A program made the position numbers and the translations under genes. From assembly GCF_030035675.1 (NCBI RefSeq), contig NC_084482.1, positions 75,367,120 to 75,431,119 on the forward strand: a DNA stretch of 64,000 nucleotides. The letters run 5' to 3'. The first letter of the stretch is position 1; every line of letters starts with the position of its first letter. Below the pieces are notes generated by a model. It did not search any database, was not told the DNA's origin, and saw only the letters and a list, made by a program, of their open reading frames with translations. This stretch comes from Rhineura floridana (taxonomy: Eukaryota > Chordata > Lepidosauria > Squamata > Rhineuridae). Below are positions 37,725 through 49,830 of the stretch, one piece after another.

Positions 37725-40700
37725 ACACAATTGACATTCTATTTCTGAAACATGGCATAAGATGAATTAGGGTGGTGGCGAGGATAAGAAAAAGCATTGG
37801 GCTGTGGTGAAATAGACAAGGAGTTTGAACATCAATATAGGAGACAGTAGTTTCAAAATGGCAGGTGCTAAATGACACTGGATGGCAAATTCTGGAATAT
37901 AACTTCCTAGAGGGCGGTATATGTACTTGCATAATAGAGATGCATTAACCATTGACACAGTGGGATTTTTTTACCTATGGTTTGTAAATTGGCTGACATA
38001 TGTGAAAGTGTGTGGATTGGGGAGTTGTCTGTCCTGATCAACTTTAGGCATGTCAGCCAAGAAAACTTGTTAACTAGTTTTAACCTACCAGTCAATCGTG
38101 CAATATAATGTAAGTGATATTTTGAGGCTATTTTTGGTAGGGAGTTTTCTAGCATTTTAAAGATGGAAAGTTAAGATTTCCAAATGACCATGGAAATGGA
38201 ATCATGTATCTGTTACCTAAGGTTTACATTAACACTCCAAAACTGCCAGATTTCCTAGACTTGGGTGTTAATATTTTTAATGTGCCATAGCACATTAAAG
38301 CTCCTACCCTGCTTATTACAAAAGAACACACTATTTGTCTGTGTATGAAATGTTATCTGTCTAGTTACATAACATGCTATAGTGTTATGCAAAGTCTCCA
38401 AGTGCAAAAACCACCCACTCGGGGCCACTGAGGGTTGGGCAGACAAAACAGAAACCACTTTCAAGACACAAGGATGTTCAGGTTCCCCTAAGAGATCAGC
38501 CATTAGCAACATGGGCAGTCTATGAGAGTAGACTCATCTGCATTTTGCTTTTGGGAGTCTTGGGTTTCTGGTCATAGTTGAAAGACCATGCTTGCCAGCA
38601 AGGTATATAGCAAGTATAGTTGGCTACAATATCATTCTTAATCTAAATTTTGCTTTTTCTAGGTACATCTTTTCAAGCATGGCTTGAAAACGTTAAGTCA
38701 ACCAAGACCTGTGGCGCGTTAAAGGCTAACTTGTTTTGTGTGGCAATAGCTAGCTAGGGTACTAGAGCACTTTGTCATGTACCTACAGACTTCTTTCTTA
38801 CAACATTAACAGTTCTAGTTGTACTACAGTTGGCTTTAGGGGGATGTCAGTGCCCAAGTGAAGTGATAGAATGAAGTGCACTGGAAAATTAGGGTGAACT
38901 TTTCTAAAAGGGAATGGGAATTCTGTGAATAACCAGCATTAGGGACTCAACACTGAAGGAATATAACTTGAGTTGGAAGTGTGTGTGTGCTGGCAGCTTA
39001 TCCAGTTCATATAAAAGTAAGACAACTTGGAGATGAGAGCAGCTATGAAATCCTTCATGGTTACTTTATTTTTCTAATCTAAAACAGGAGACAATTGTTT
39101 GTTTTCCCCCCTCCCCCAATGCTGGTGACCATTTGAAAGAATAATTCCACTTTCATCTCTGGTTAATAAGTGTGGCAGGCTGGTATTGTTTTCAAAACCT
39201 GCAAAATCTTTTTGACCAGAGGTGGCAGTGGGACAAACATTTGTGTACACATGGGAATTGAAATGCTCTCAAGCCACTTTCGTCTCTTAAATCTACCTGT
39301 CTCCTGCCCAGGTTGCTTTCTGATACCCTATCTGGCCCCCATTGTTCAAGCACTTCATTCCCTTCATGAAGAGGGAAAGGGGGTTCATTGAGTTCTGGCA
39401 AGTCAATAAGGAAGTCTATAGAAGCCACATCTGGCCATAAGCAAAGTCTTGCTCAGAAATTAATAGAATTAACAGCGGTTCTCAAAGTCCTCAAGCTACC
39501 AATGAAAGCAGATATAGTGGAGTTTAAATTGTAGGCCAACGAGCCTGCCTATAGTTCCTGCAACTTGTCAGAGCGGTCCACATACAACTACTGACTGCTA
39601 CACAAAGTTGTGCAAAATACACACTAGGAATGTTTAAAACCCAGGAAAAAACTTAAATTTTGCAGACATTGGCTTCTTAACTCATCTTGTCCTATAAGTC
39701 AGGATCTGCTACACTAGGCAAGGAATCGTACCCCAATTTCAGTGTATTAACAGTTAGCTATCTTTGAGTTGGATTAAAATAAATTGTGACGGTTGTGGGA
39801 GGTCTGCAGACCATTTGAGTTGCATAAGAAACTTTTTACATAAAATTTAGATGCTTTACACACAAACCTTATGTGGATGTGCATATATGTTTGAAAAACT
39901 GCATATTTAAGCAGAATGTTACATTTGGCACACCCTTTGTATTCAGGATGTCTGGGAACCTTGTATTTGCTTGCTAACAAATACTGGAATCTTGAACTTG
40001 GTGTCACAAACAAGAGATGTTAAGAGTAACAAAAAATCTACAATTTTTAAAAGCAGTTGTCCTTGAAATCTGTCTGGGGCATAAATGCTTCGGTTTGGAA
40101 GAGGTCGTTGGTTTGACATTTTGGGAGTCTTAAAGAAAAAAAAAGTGGACTGGTGGGTTTAAAAAAACATACTAAAAGCTAGAATGCTTTATTCCTATCT
40201 CTGAGAAGAGGGCTTGAAAAAGAGATGGCTTGAAGGCAGTTCATTCCTGACCACTTCCTCTTACTGACTCAGCTTGTCAACATGGGCATACTACTTCTGT
40301 TTCCAGTGCCTCTATTTCCCATCAGTTATGGGGTGGGTCAGATCCACTGGTGCCCAAAGCCTGCATTGCTGCTAAATCTTGTATCTGTACCATAATTGGG
40401 AAATTATGAATTGGACTGGAAATTCTCTCAAGATTAGTTAGTGTAGGTGAAAGTATTCTGTTGAGTTAAAATAATGTAACCTAAGAAGATACAGAATCCT
40501 GATGTCCTGCTCTCATTGCATTGTTATGTGGGAACTGGGAATATAAATAAAGTTATCCACTTAATGCTTCATTACCAGCCATCATCAACTTACAAATGTG
40601 TAAATGCAGGAGCTGTCTGCCCAATAACTATAGTGCTGTGTTAATACTCATAGTAACTTCACATAGCACTACAGGTTCATAAACTTAGAGGGTGATGTTT

Positions 40701-42590
40701 TAGCACGCCATTTTGCTTTTTGAATTAACCAAAAATCAACAAGTAAGGTATTCTATTCTATAGGCTTCCTTATTAACTTGTCAGAATTCAAAGAACCCCT
40801 TTCTCTCTTCTTGCCTGCCCCAGGCATAAAGCAAATTATTATTTCTCATGGTGGGAAGACACCTATTATATTGGTTCTGTAGGTTGCTGCACTCTGCATA
40901 GACATACAATGTAGCAGTTAATGAGAACCAAGCCTACTCCTGTTTACATAGCCTCTGCATTCTGATTCTTGGCCATGCTAGTGTGATGAACTATTTGGAA
41001 ATTGGTCCGCACATATACAACTAGAAGTGGGAGCTGCAACAAGATGTTGCAATGCAGAATGCTGCTGTCAAAGATTCCAGCCATTCCATTCACCCCCCCC
41101 ACCCCGCAAAAAAAAACTAGTTGGTTAGACCATAGCTACTGAGCCCACACTAAGTTCTCATTGGGCTTTTTAAGGATTCCCTCCCATTGGGTTTTTTCAC
41201 CATATTTGTTTTATACTGCTAAATCTTGAGGTTTCCCCATGCTTGCTAATAGCTTCCTCCTTGTGCATGCATGATGCCATTTGGCTACATAAGGAATGGC
41301 ACCTAGAGCCTGAACATATTAGAGAGGGGAAATGACATCAGTGTATGTGACATTTTACAGCAGTCTCCTTGTTCTCTAAGAATTGGCGATCATTACCAAA
41401 GGGATGTTAGTAGTTTAGCTGTTGAGAGTAGCTATGAGGAGAGTTGGTCAGCCTTAGTCAGGAATGGGTAATTACCACTGCATCCAACCAGACATAGCTT
41501 CTCTTAAGTTAGTGAAGCTGATCTTCACATGAATGGTAGCTGATAACACTGTACTGACTATGGATATGCTTCTGTGCACCTCACCTTTACAAAAATATGA
41601 AGAGGCATATGTGAACTTGCTAGCCTTTGTCATCTCGTGCTTTGTGGCAGTGGAATTTTTCACATCAGCCTGAGTACAGAAAAAATGTACTCAAGGCCAC
41701 AGTCACTCTAGTCTAGTGGAAGTTTTTTTGTCTCGTCTCTTGCAAATTCAATACTATATTGCTACCATTGCTTAGATTCTGACCTCTCTTAAAGAGAGGG
41801 AGGGGAAAATCCAAGTTACAATTCCTTAATATAACAGAGCCAGGTACAAGCTTCACCTTTTGGATCCTACTTATCCTCTTAGCTATATTTTAGCAGATGA
41901 TGTTATGTCACCACCATATCATGCACTGGGGCCTTGGTGAAAAAGAAAATTAATCAAGATGAAACCTGTTCTAAAATCTGAGGGCCTCCTTTCTAACATT
42001 TCTAATAAATAAGAACAAGATCCACAGACAGCGTGCACAAGACAGTGAGAGTTTACAGTAGAATATATTGTGAACAGGCACCAAGTAGTTGTGACAATTA
42101 ACAGGAATAGCCCATCCCTGTGTATTTACGTGGATGCAAGTTTGACTATGGTCAGCGAAGCTAGCTTCTGTATAACTTTGCACAGAATTGAAACCTTAAT
42201 GGTGTAGCCTAGGGCTGCAGAAGCAAATATAGAAAGTGAAGGAGTGGTGGCTGGGGAGGACTTTTTTGCCGTTTCTCCTTCCATATTTCAGCGCTCGCAT
42301 TTATCTGTTGTAGGCAAGAGAGGCAAGTGTACAATGGCAGGCAGAACAAACCTTCATCATTCAGGATTAGGAGAGGGCGTGGACGGTGACGGCTGTGGTT
42401 TTGAGTGAAAAAATGGGGTTGCAGAGTCCGCTCATGTGGGTCTAGGAGAGGAGGAGGGTTGTAATTTGGGCAAATGAAGAAGGGCGTATGAGAAGAAAGC
42501 TAAGCATTGCAGGAAAATGGCTGAGGTGAAAACTTCTATTCCACTTTCCACGGAAATCCACTCCTGCTACTATAAATGGAACAGCCACGG
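37725..42590. other. PRKACA-SAMD1 intergenic region
   Basis: 4.9 kb of AT-rich DNA with short chance frames and no clear repeat or gene. Parts may belong to a longer PRKACA 3' UTR (AATAAA at 40546). A 16-T run at about 42594 borders the SAMD1 CpG island. Confidence 0.5.
40546..40551 (+). terminator. possible distal poly(A) signal downstream of PRKACA
   Basis: An AATAAA lies in unique-looking, AT-rich DNA 4.8 kb past the PRKACA stop. It could end an extended 3' UTR isoform, or be chance. Nothing in the sequence decides this. Confidence 0.25.
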
Positions 42591-42639
42591 ACTTTTTTTT
42601 TTTTTTTTGCAGGATTCCTGCTGTTGACTTCTGACTGAC

Positions 42640-43900
42640 GCGGCCAGAGAGCGCCCTTTCTAGTCGGCGCGGCCGCTAAGGGGTCACCGAGAATTCTCCT
42701 GCTCCACCTTAAGCCGCCAAGGGTAGGGAGGCTACGGGAGGCAACAGCGCCTCCTTAAGCGGCTGCGGGTCCCGCTCGGGCGGTGGTGGAGGCGGCGGCG
42801 CGTGCGGCTGGGGGAAGGGGAGGGAGGAGCTCGCGCTGCCCGGACCAGCCCGCGCGCCGCCGCTTCCAGCAGCAGCAGCGCCTGCCGGGCGGAGGGTCTA
42901 GTTCGCGCCGTGCGGGCAAGAGCTGAGGCCAAGGCGGAGCGGCGCACGGGGGCTGCGAAGCCCCGGGGGAGGCGGCAACACGATGGCCGGGCCCCCGCCG
43001 CCGCCCCCGGGCCAGGAGGCGCCGCGTTACCAAGAGTGGATCTTGGACACCATTGACTCGCTGCGCTCGCGCAAGGCGCGCCCGGACCTGGAGCGCATCT
43101 GTCGCATGGTGCGCCGGCGGCACGGCCCGGAGCCGGAGCGCACCCGCGCCGAGCTGGAAAAGCTCATCCAGCAGCGCGCCGTGCTCCGCGTCAGCTATAA
43201 GGGAAGCATCTCGTACCGCAACGCTGCGCGGGTCCAGCCACCCCGGCGAGGCGGAACGCCCGCCGCCAGTCCGGCGGCCCCGCAGAGGCCGGCCCGCACT
43301 TCCCCGCCCAGCGCTCCCGCCGCCACCGCGCCGCCCCGGTCCTCCCAGCGTGCAGCGCCTCGCGCAGAGCCAGCCGCGCCCCCGCCACCTCTTCCTCCGC
43401 CACCACCTCCTCCTCCTCCTCGGCGGACCGGCCGGGAGCGACCGCCGCCTCCCCCACCCCAAGAGGAGTCCTCCCCCGTTAGCCTAAGAGAGATTGTGCG
43501 CTACTTGGGCGGCGACGGCACCGCGCCGGGGGGCGGCCGAGTGACTCGAGGCCGAGCACAGGGGCTGCTCCAAGAGGAGAGGCTGGAGAGGACTCGCTTG
43601 GGTGGTGGCGGGGGCGGCGGCAACAACGTCGCTTTGCCCAGGGCGGAGAGAGGCGCGCAGGCCCGGGCTCCCAATGCCAGGGCGTATAGGAACAAGGTAA
43701 GGGGCCGCCGAGGCGCGCTCTGGGGGGATGGGTTAGTAGGAGGTGGCGGCTGTGTCTGGTGTGGGGCGAGGGAAACGCACCGGCTGAGGAGAACAGGTGA
43801 GGCTCTCCAGGACGGAAACGGACCTACTGGAGTGCGCGCGCAGGGGGGCCCCGAACACGGGGGGAGGGGCGGGAGCGGGCGCTAGAGAGGAGCCGCTTCG
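42640..43900. promoter_or_regulatory. SAMD1: CpG island promoter of SAMD1
   Basis: The stretch is dense in CpG and GC, in sharp contrast to the AT-rich flanks, and covers the 5' UTR, exon 1 and the start of intron 1. It begins just right of a 16-T run at about 42594. The transcription start is not resolved. No TATA box is evident, as usual for island promoters. Confidence 0.85.
42983..43696 (+). CDS. SAMD1: SAMD1 exon 1 (winged helix and Pro-rich linker)
   Basis: This exon encodes 238 codons and ends AYRNK before a gtaagg donor, phase 0. The winged-helix part is nearly identical to mammals, including [20 protein letters not shown] and [20 protein letters not shown]. The following Pro/Ala linker, with a run of nine prolines, is shorter than in human. 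A second conserved block, [11 protein letters not shown], follows it. Very high GC. Confidence 0.95.
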
Positions 43901-46900
43901 GGGGGAGGGTAGGCGGCGCCCAGCCCCCAAAATGTTGCCAGCGGGCGCTCGTGCAGGTGTGCGTGGGTCTAGGAGGAAGAGTTATGGGCAGCACCCAATC
44001 AAATCGCTTTGGCACAGGAGGGGGCGCTAGGATTGGTGCCTGGCCTGAAACGGGGCAATATTCTCCCGTGCAGTTCCGAAGTATTCTGGGAAGGTTAGTA
44101 AAAAGACTGCCGTTGGATGACAAAACTCATCCTAGTCAGTGGGAACTTGAGGGGCCGATTTGGGGAGCAGATAAGATTTCCTCTTTACGTGAGTTCTGCA
44201 CACCTGTGAGTGGCCCTCCAACATTAGTTCGTCGTTGTTGATTGACGTTGGACCCAGGATAGCGCCCTCTTCCCTGCCCCCTCCCGCCGTACCAGGCTCC
44301 ATGTAAACATAGAACAAAGAGTCAGTTTGTGTTTGGCCTAAAGGGTTCTGTAACCTCCCGTAAAGTCGAGAGGTGGTGGGAGTAGTAAGCCCGTGAATGC
44401 CAATTGCAGGCGGGCGGGGAGAGAGCACAAAAGGAAAAATGGTGGTGGTGGTCAGGAGGTGACTAGCTTCAGAATGTAACCCAATCCAGTAAGGAACTGA
44501 GCAATTATCAAGGGTAGAATACAATTACAGTCTACTAAAAAGAAGCCCTTTTTGGTTCCCTTTTAATTTTTTCAATTTTTTGTGAAGAGGATGGTACTTT
44601 TTGTAAACTACCCAGAGAGCTTTGGCTATGGGGTGGTATATAAATGTAATAAATAAATAAAATAATACTATGTAGATTTCCATAAATCTAGGTAGATTTG
44701 CCTGACAAAGCTAGGTGCCGAAGTTTATTTGGTCTTAATTCTTCCTGGACTAGAAGGTTCCCGCTTATGTTTCAAAGAGTCTTTGAGCACATTATGGTAA
44801 CATTTTGAAGGCCTTCACTGTAGAGAAGCCTCTAACCCCAGCACCTCTTACAGCATTGCCTGCTTATGAATAGGTCGGTTTGAATGGATAGGGGAAACTG
44901 AGGCAGGATTACAAGGAGGGGCTGTGACTGAAGTTGCATAGTAACTTGGAAGCAGATTGGGTTTGTCATCAAAGCAGCCAAATGCATAATCCTAGGCCTT
45001 TCTGCTCAGAAGTAAAACCCACCGAGTTCAGTGGGATTTACTCACAGGATCATAGCAAAAGGTTGCAATCCTATACATACTTAGCTGGCAGCAAGCACTA
45101 TTGAAAACAATTAGACTTTCTTATGTATGGGATTGTACTGTAAAGTCAATACAAATGAAACCAGGATTTCAACAATATTAGAGTAGCCTAGAGCTGATTA
45201 ATCTTAACTGCTGTGGAAGTAGGGCCTGGATTTGTTTTTAATTTACTCTTTTTTAATGTTTGTAGAAAGCAGGTGAGGAGGTCAAGGGTGAAGAAGAAGA
45301 AGAGGAGGAGGAGGAGGAGGAGGAGGAAGAGGATGAAGCCTCCACTATGTCTGAAGGTTCAGAAGTGGCACAAGATTATGAAGCCAGCAACTATAGCAGA
45401 CCTGGGATAGGCCAGGTGAATGGGGACTGTAAGGACAGCAAGCATGGTGGGAAAGAGATCCCACCCAGCAGTGCCCTCACCAGAAACCTGCGCTCCCTTC
45501 AGGAGCAGCCCTTGGACAAAGGATTGGAGCAGCCTCACCATGAAGAAAATGAGCATTGTCATACAAAGGCCTCTTGGCCTGGAGAAAGTGCCTGTCACCA
45601 TCTGGGGGGCAGCAAGAAAGATGGCAGCACCTATCAGCAGCCAGACAGAGCAGGTATGGGGTTGGCTGAGCTTGACTTCCTTGGGAGACCTCAGCCCTAG
45701 AGGGGCAAAGCAAAGTAGCCTGATGGTGGAACCATTTGAGATGGTGGTAAGACTATTCAAGCAGGTTTTTCCTGTGGAAATAGACCTCATGTAATCCATT
45801 ATTAAGAACTGTGCCCAGAGGCCCTAGGCTAGGTTAGTAGTTGTATGGGGAGGGCATGGGAGAGAGGGGATTAGGATTATGGGAAGATGGCTTTGGCAGA
45901 GCTGAGCTCCAAGTGTTTGTGGCTTGAGAAGTGAAACTGACTTGGTTGATATTGTTTATTTTCCACCTCACAAAGGATACGTGTATACAGAGTTTCATTC
46001 ATGAGCTGGTTAAAGCCCCATTGGACTTGAGACAGAACCAGGCCTATTCCCATTTGTTTCTTTCTCTCTTCCAGTGTCACCAGCTGTTGCAGGTACTGAG
46101 CCCTCTGTGCCCTCATCTCCTGGGAGACCTGGCATCCAGGCAGATGGGAGACCATTCAGTTGCACGTAAGTTTTGAGCGGGTGCAAAAACCCTTTCTTTA
46201 ACAACAGCTAATTCACACGTGAACCTTCTTTAAGGAGAAGTTGCATGTACTTGAGTTCTCTGCTGCCCCCGCCTCCACCATCTGTTTTAGGGAATCTAGA
46301 ATGGAGCAGTTAAGAATTCTTCAACAGTGAGGCTGATGACATCTAGGTGCTCTGGCAATGAGGGAGGAGCTATAGCTGCTCCCACACATCACCTGGTTCT
46401 GAGCAGCAGCACCACCACCTGTCTTTTAATGTTGTATACTCTGTGAAGCGAGGCTGTTCACAGAGTGAATGAGGGGCTGCTGCCAAAGTCTGGCCTTGTG
46501 TGATGGTGGCGGGGGCAGCATAAAGTTAGTCTTGCAATTCTCTTCAGCTGCTTTCCCCCTGTACTGCGGGAGGAAATGATTTGCTCCTTTATTTTAGACT
46601 CCAAACAGGTACAGAGGGCCTGAAATACTTGCACATCTTCATTAGGCTGATTTACACATTACCATCATGTGATGCCATTTTAGAGCCTCCCAGTTGGGAG
46701 CATTCCTTTCCCGCTGCTGACATAGACTTGCTATTAGTCTGGCAGCAGTAAACCATGTTCTGGGAACTCCAGGTTATTCTACTGTAATGCACTGTATATG
46801 GAGCTGACTTTGAAGACTGTACAGAAGCTGTAAAGTTAGTGCAGAATGCAGCTGCTTGATTGCTATCTGGGATCTGGTGTTATGATCATATTATGTCTGT

Positions 46901-49830
46901 GCTATGCCAACTCCACTTGCTCCCAGTCCATTTATGTGTTGGTTTTGACTGTTAAAGCCCTTCACAGCTTAGGACCAGAGTACTTAAGGAATCATCTGTC
47001 TTCAGATGTGTCTCATTAATTGAAGTAGGTGACAACCAGAGAAAGTATATTTTTGCTGGTGGCACCCTAATTATGGAACACTCATTCCAAAGAGAGTTGC
47101 CTGACCCCTACTTTATTGTCCTTTCAGTTCCAGGCAATTTTTTTTTATTGACCCAAGCCTTTTGGATGAAGTTTTAGTTCTGATATCTGTAATTTTGTGG
47201 CTTTTGATTTATTTTTGTATTTACATTTTAATGGTTTTATTCTTATAAACCACCCTAGGAATATAATTAAAGGGTGGTATAAAGATAGCGTTACAGGATT
47301 GGGGTTGGTTTGGATGATGTCTGTGGGTATCTTCCAAGCCTCTTATCCTGTATTAGAGAGACCTGCTGAACTGGTCAGACCAGTTCCTTTCATAGGCTAA
47401 TAGCCTGGCCAAGTTTGCCAAGTCCCCCCATTAACACGTCTAAGGATTTGGCCAAGAGAAGATGTATTGCCATAGGGATGAAGCTAGCCCTCCCCCTCAC
47501 CTGGCTGATGTAGGCAGTAGATTTTGGAGTGGTCTTATGTGGGGCTAGTAGCTAGAAAGATGCAGAGAGGTTTGCCTTGCTGTCTGTGCTTAATCCCAAG
47601 CCATAACTTTGGGGAGTCCCCTAGAAACGTAATGGGGAAGCAAGATCTGTTGCAGTGTTAATGCTGTGAGCCCCTCCATCTTACACTCAGGTTGTATATA
47701 TGTGTAAATAAAACAATGTATCCTAAAGATACCACATTCTCTGCTGGCCCTCATTTCAAGGAAACTAAACCCTGGGTAAGCATGGGAACCCCTGGAAGTC
47801 TCCTACTGCTCAGAGATTGTGGTGCACACCACATATGTCCAGCATATATTGTACATATAATAAATTACTGTGGGGAGGCATGGCATTGTACAGATAAAAC
47901 CTGTTCAAGGTGGGTTCCTTCTCTGACCTGCCATCCCCTCCTCTCCCCCTACCCCATCTGGATCCATGTGTGCACTCGCTTGCTCTCATGTTGAACTCCT
48001 GGTGAGGAGTCCCCAGCTCATGGAGTAGGAGGCCATTAGATGTCTGAAGTCTGAATTCTCTTCTGCTCTCTCCTCCTCCTCCTCCTCCTCCTAGCTCGGT
48101 GAAGGAGAAGCCGTCTGACCCAGTGGAATGGACTGTGAGTGATGTTGTGGATTATTTCACAGAAGCTGGGTTTGCTGAGCAAGCATCTGCCTTTCAAGAA
48201 CAGGTGAGTACCTGGGGATATGGGGAGGAAGATTTCTCTGTGAAATAGAAAGCCCTGAATGGCATGGGCCGCATGTTTTGTAGAGCAGGGATTGGCAGTG
48301 TACGGGTGCACATTAGTTCCTAGTTGCTTAGGGGCTCTTTCTGTCAAAAATAAAACACAAGCCAGGGTACATATGTGAGCGTATGTCAAAACAGCAGTCG
48401 CCATGGGATTTCCTTATGTGAGGGGAACCCGGCTTCCTCATGCCTTTACTTTGCAAATGACAGAGGTGCTTTCCAGCGATTCAAACTTAGATTCAGTCAA
48501 CCATATTGCCCCCCCCATCAGTGCTGCAGGCAGGCTATTCACATTTTTTAAAAAAACACACTACATGTATTCTTTTAAGCTCAATGAAACTGCCTTATTT
48601 TCAACACATTATTATTGTTATGATTTTTAAAAAGCATAATTTGCTTTTTAAAGATCATAAAACTGGGGCCAGAGAGGAGGCTTGATCGGCCGTAGGCTGT
48701 GCTGTTGCAATCGCCATCACTAGACCCTTGCAGAACTTCTCCTTGAGGTCATGCAGTGAAAGGAATCTGATCTAGATGTCCAGTTTGTGGCGAGTGTGCT
48801 GCTGGAGCCTAGCAACTGAAGTTTTAATGTATGTTTCTTTGTATGTACCCTCCAGAATGTTAGTTCTCTCACATTTGCCTTCCCCATTGCTCTCAGCATG
48901 GTGGCTTATGCCCCCCCCAATTGTCTGGAATTTGGTTCTTCCAGTCTTCTCTCCCCTCGTAATGAAGACTTTCTGCTTGGCCCTGTTGCACCTGTTGATG
49001 ACGTCAGCTGAGGTCAAGGTCAGGTTTCACTCTCCAGGGATTTGCACCTAGAAGTGTCCCATTTTGTGAGCCGGATGCTGTCCATGGGCATCTCTTTCCT
49101 CAGAGCCATCCTTCCACGTGTCTTATTGTGATCTAAGCTCCATTGAGAATACTGTCTTAATGCACTGTGCACTGTGTTCAGACAGAGAAGGTTAAAAAAA
49201 TCTTCTGGTGGCTACTTTAAAATACGACATTCTGTCTACTTAAAGGCTTTTAGCAGAAGGCTGGACATTTTCTGGAGGCTGTTACAGGTCTCGTTGGGTC
49301 TAACATTCCGTGGATATTAAACAAATGGAGTTAATCTTAGCTGGTAATGTTTAAATATCTGTAACATAAATAAAAATGGAACAGAGCTGAGTGCTTAGGG
49401 TAGGCTAAAAATGTGCATAAATTCATGCAAACATATCCCTCTAGAATGATCAACAACCTGGAGGTTGATCTGGATTTATAGAACTCTTTCCTACTCCCCC
49501 ACCCCCCCGCCACTCCAGCTCATAGGGAGATTCCTTCTTCATGTCACTTAACTTATAGATCTTTGCTACTCCCTTCCAAAAAAAAAGGGAGGGAATCTGT
49601 TCTGTCCCTAATGGGAAGCCCTTGTGCCCTAAATGCCCTGATTTTTTCTGCCTGTCTTGCTCCCCCTGCAGGAGATCGATGGGAAGTCTCTGCTGCTGAT
49701 GCAGCGCACTGATGTGCTGACTGGCCTGTCTATCCGCCTGGGACCTGCCCTCAAGATCTACGAGTACCACATCAAGGTGCTGCAGCAGTGCCACTTCGAG
49801 GAGGATGAGGGCGACTCCTTCATGGGCTGA
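42983..49830 (+). CDS. SAMD1: sterile alpha motif domain-containing protein 1 (SAMD1), complete
   Basis: SAMD1 is a nuclear chromatin repressor that binds unmethylated CpG islands through an N-terminal winged helix and oligomerises through a C-terminal SAM domain; it works with KDM1A and L3MBTL3 (family knowledge). Five exons (714, 388, 91, 109 and 159 nt) join in phase to 486 residues plus TGA; human is 538. Residues about 16-85 are the winged helix starting [20 protein letters not shown], then Pro/Ala-rich linkers, [13 protein letters not shown]-like block, a 14-glutamate run in exon 2 and the SAM domain from about residue 405. The ATG was chosen because MAGPP matches the human start and sits just before the winged helix in a CpG island. 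Confidence 0.96.
44592..44666 (+). repeat. tail-only L2 insertion in SAMD1 intron 1
   Basis: TTGTAAACTACCCAGAGAGC through GGGTGGTATATAAATG and a TAATAAATAAATAAAAT tail. It matches the 13704 copy closely. Confidence 0.65.
44970..45142. mobile_element. two adjacent palindromic MITE copies
   Basis: The left unit has GCTCAGAAGTAAAACCCACC facing AGTGGGATTTACTCACAGG; the right unit has GTTGCAATCCTATACATACT facing TATGTATGGGATTGTACTG. Both belong to the 27025 family. Confidence 0.6.
45266..45653 (+). CDS. SAMD1: SAMD1 exon 2 (acidic linker)
   Basis: This 388-nt exon starts after tgtag with KAGEEVKGE, runs into 14 consecutive glutamates, then MSEGSEV, which matches the human VSEGSEV block. The rest is polar and poorly conserved. 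It ends in GCAG before gtatgg, phase 1. A second acceptor six bases downstream (aagcag) is possible but less likely. Confidence 0.85.
46075..46165 (+). CDS. SAMD1: SAMD1 exon 3 (linker)
   Basis: This 91-nt exon follows a pyrimidine tract and ccag acceptor. In the phase set by exon 2 it reads [20 protein letters not shown] then [10 protein letters not shown], matching the human linker that ends PGADGTPFGC just before the SAM domain. The donor is gtaagt, phase 2. Confidence 0.88.
46166..48094. other. SAMD1 intron 3
   Basis: This 1.9-kb intron holds an L2 3' fragment (46800-47290). The last 25 bp before exon 4 are a TCC repeat serving as pyrimidine tract. The remainder is unassigned. Confidence 0.6.
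46800..47290 (+). mobile_element. L2-type LINE 3' fragment
   Basis: AAAGTTAGTGCAGAATGCAG and TAAAGCCCTTCACAGCTTAG read as pol C-terminus; the 3' UTR ends with ACCACCCTAGGAATATAATT and AAAGGGTGGTATAAAG, the terminal hairpin. Confidence 0.7.
48095..48203 (+). CDS. SAMD1: SAMD1 exon 4 (first half of SAM domain)
   Basis: This 109-nt exon reads [18 protein letters not shown] followed by [15 protein letters not shown], the first SAM helices. The acceptor pyrimidine tract is a (TCC)n repeat ending ctag; the donor is gtgagt, phase 0. Confidence 0.95.
48204..49671. other. SAMD1 intron 4
   Basis: A 1.47-kb intron with no repeat I can name and no additional exon. Confidence 0.6.
49672..49830 (+). CDS. 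SAMD1: SAMD1 exon 5 (second half of SAM domain)
   Basis: This exon has 52 codons plus TGA and reads [18 protein letters not shown] then [20 protein letters not shown], the remaining SAM helices. It ends in the acidic tail [13 protein letters not shown] (human GHFEDDDPDGFLG). The acceptor is ctccccctgcag. Confidence 0.96.
   Translation, partial: EIDGKSLLLMQRTDVLTGLSIRLGPALKIYEYHIKVLQQCHFEEDEGDSFMG

Noticed and set aside
42755-43462. 235-codon Arg/Gly-rich minus-strand frame and other frames in the CpG island
   Set aside because: GC-rich sequence lacks stop codons by chance; the SAMD1 frame explains the conservation.
45359-45799. 146-codon minus-strand frame
   Set aside because: Antisense to SAMD1 exon 2, which has supported splice sites and homology.
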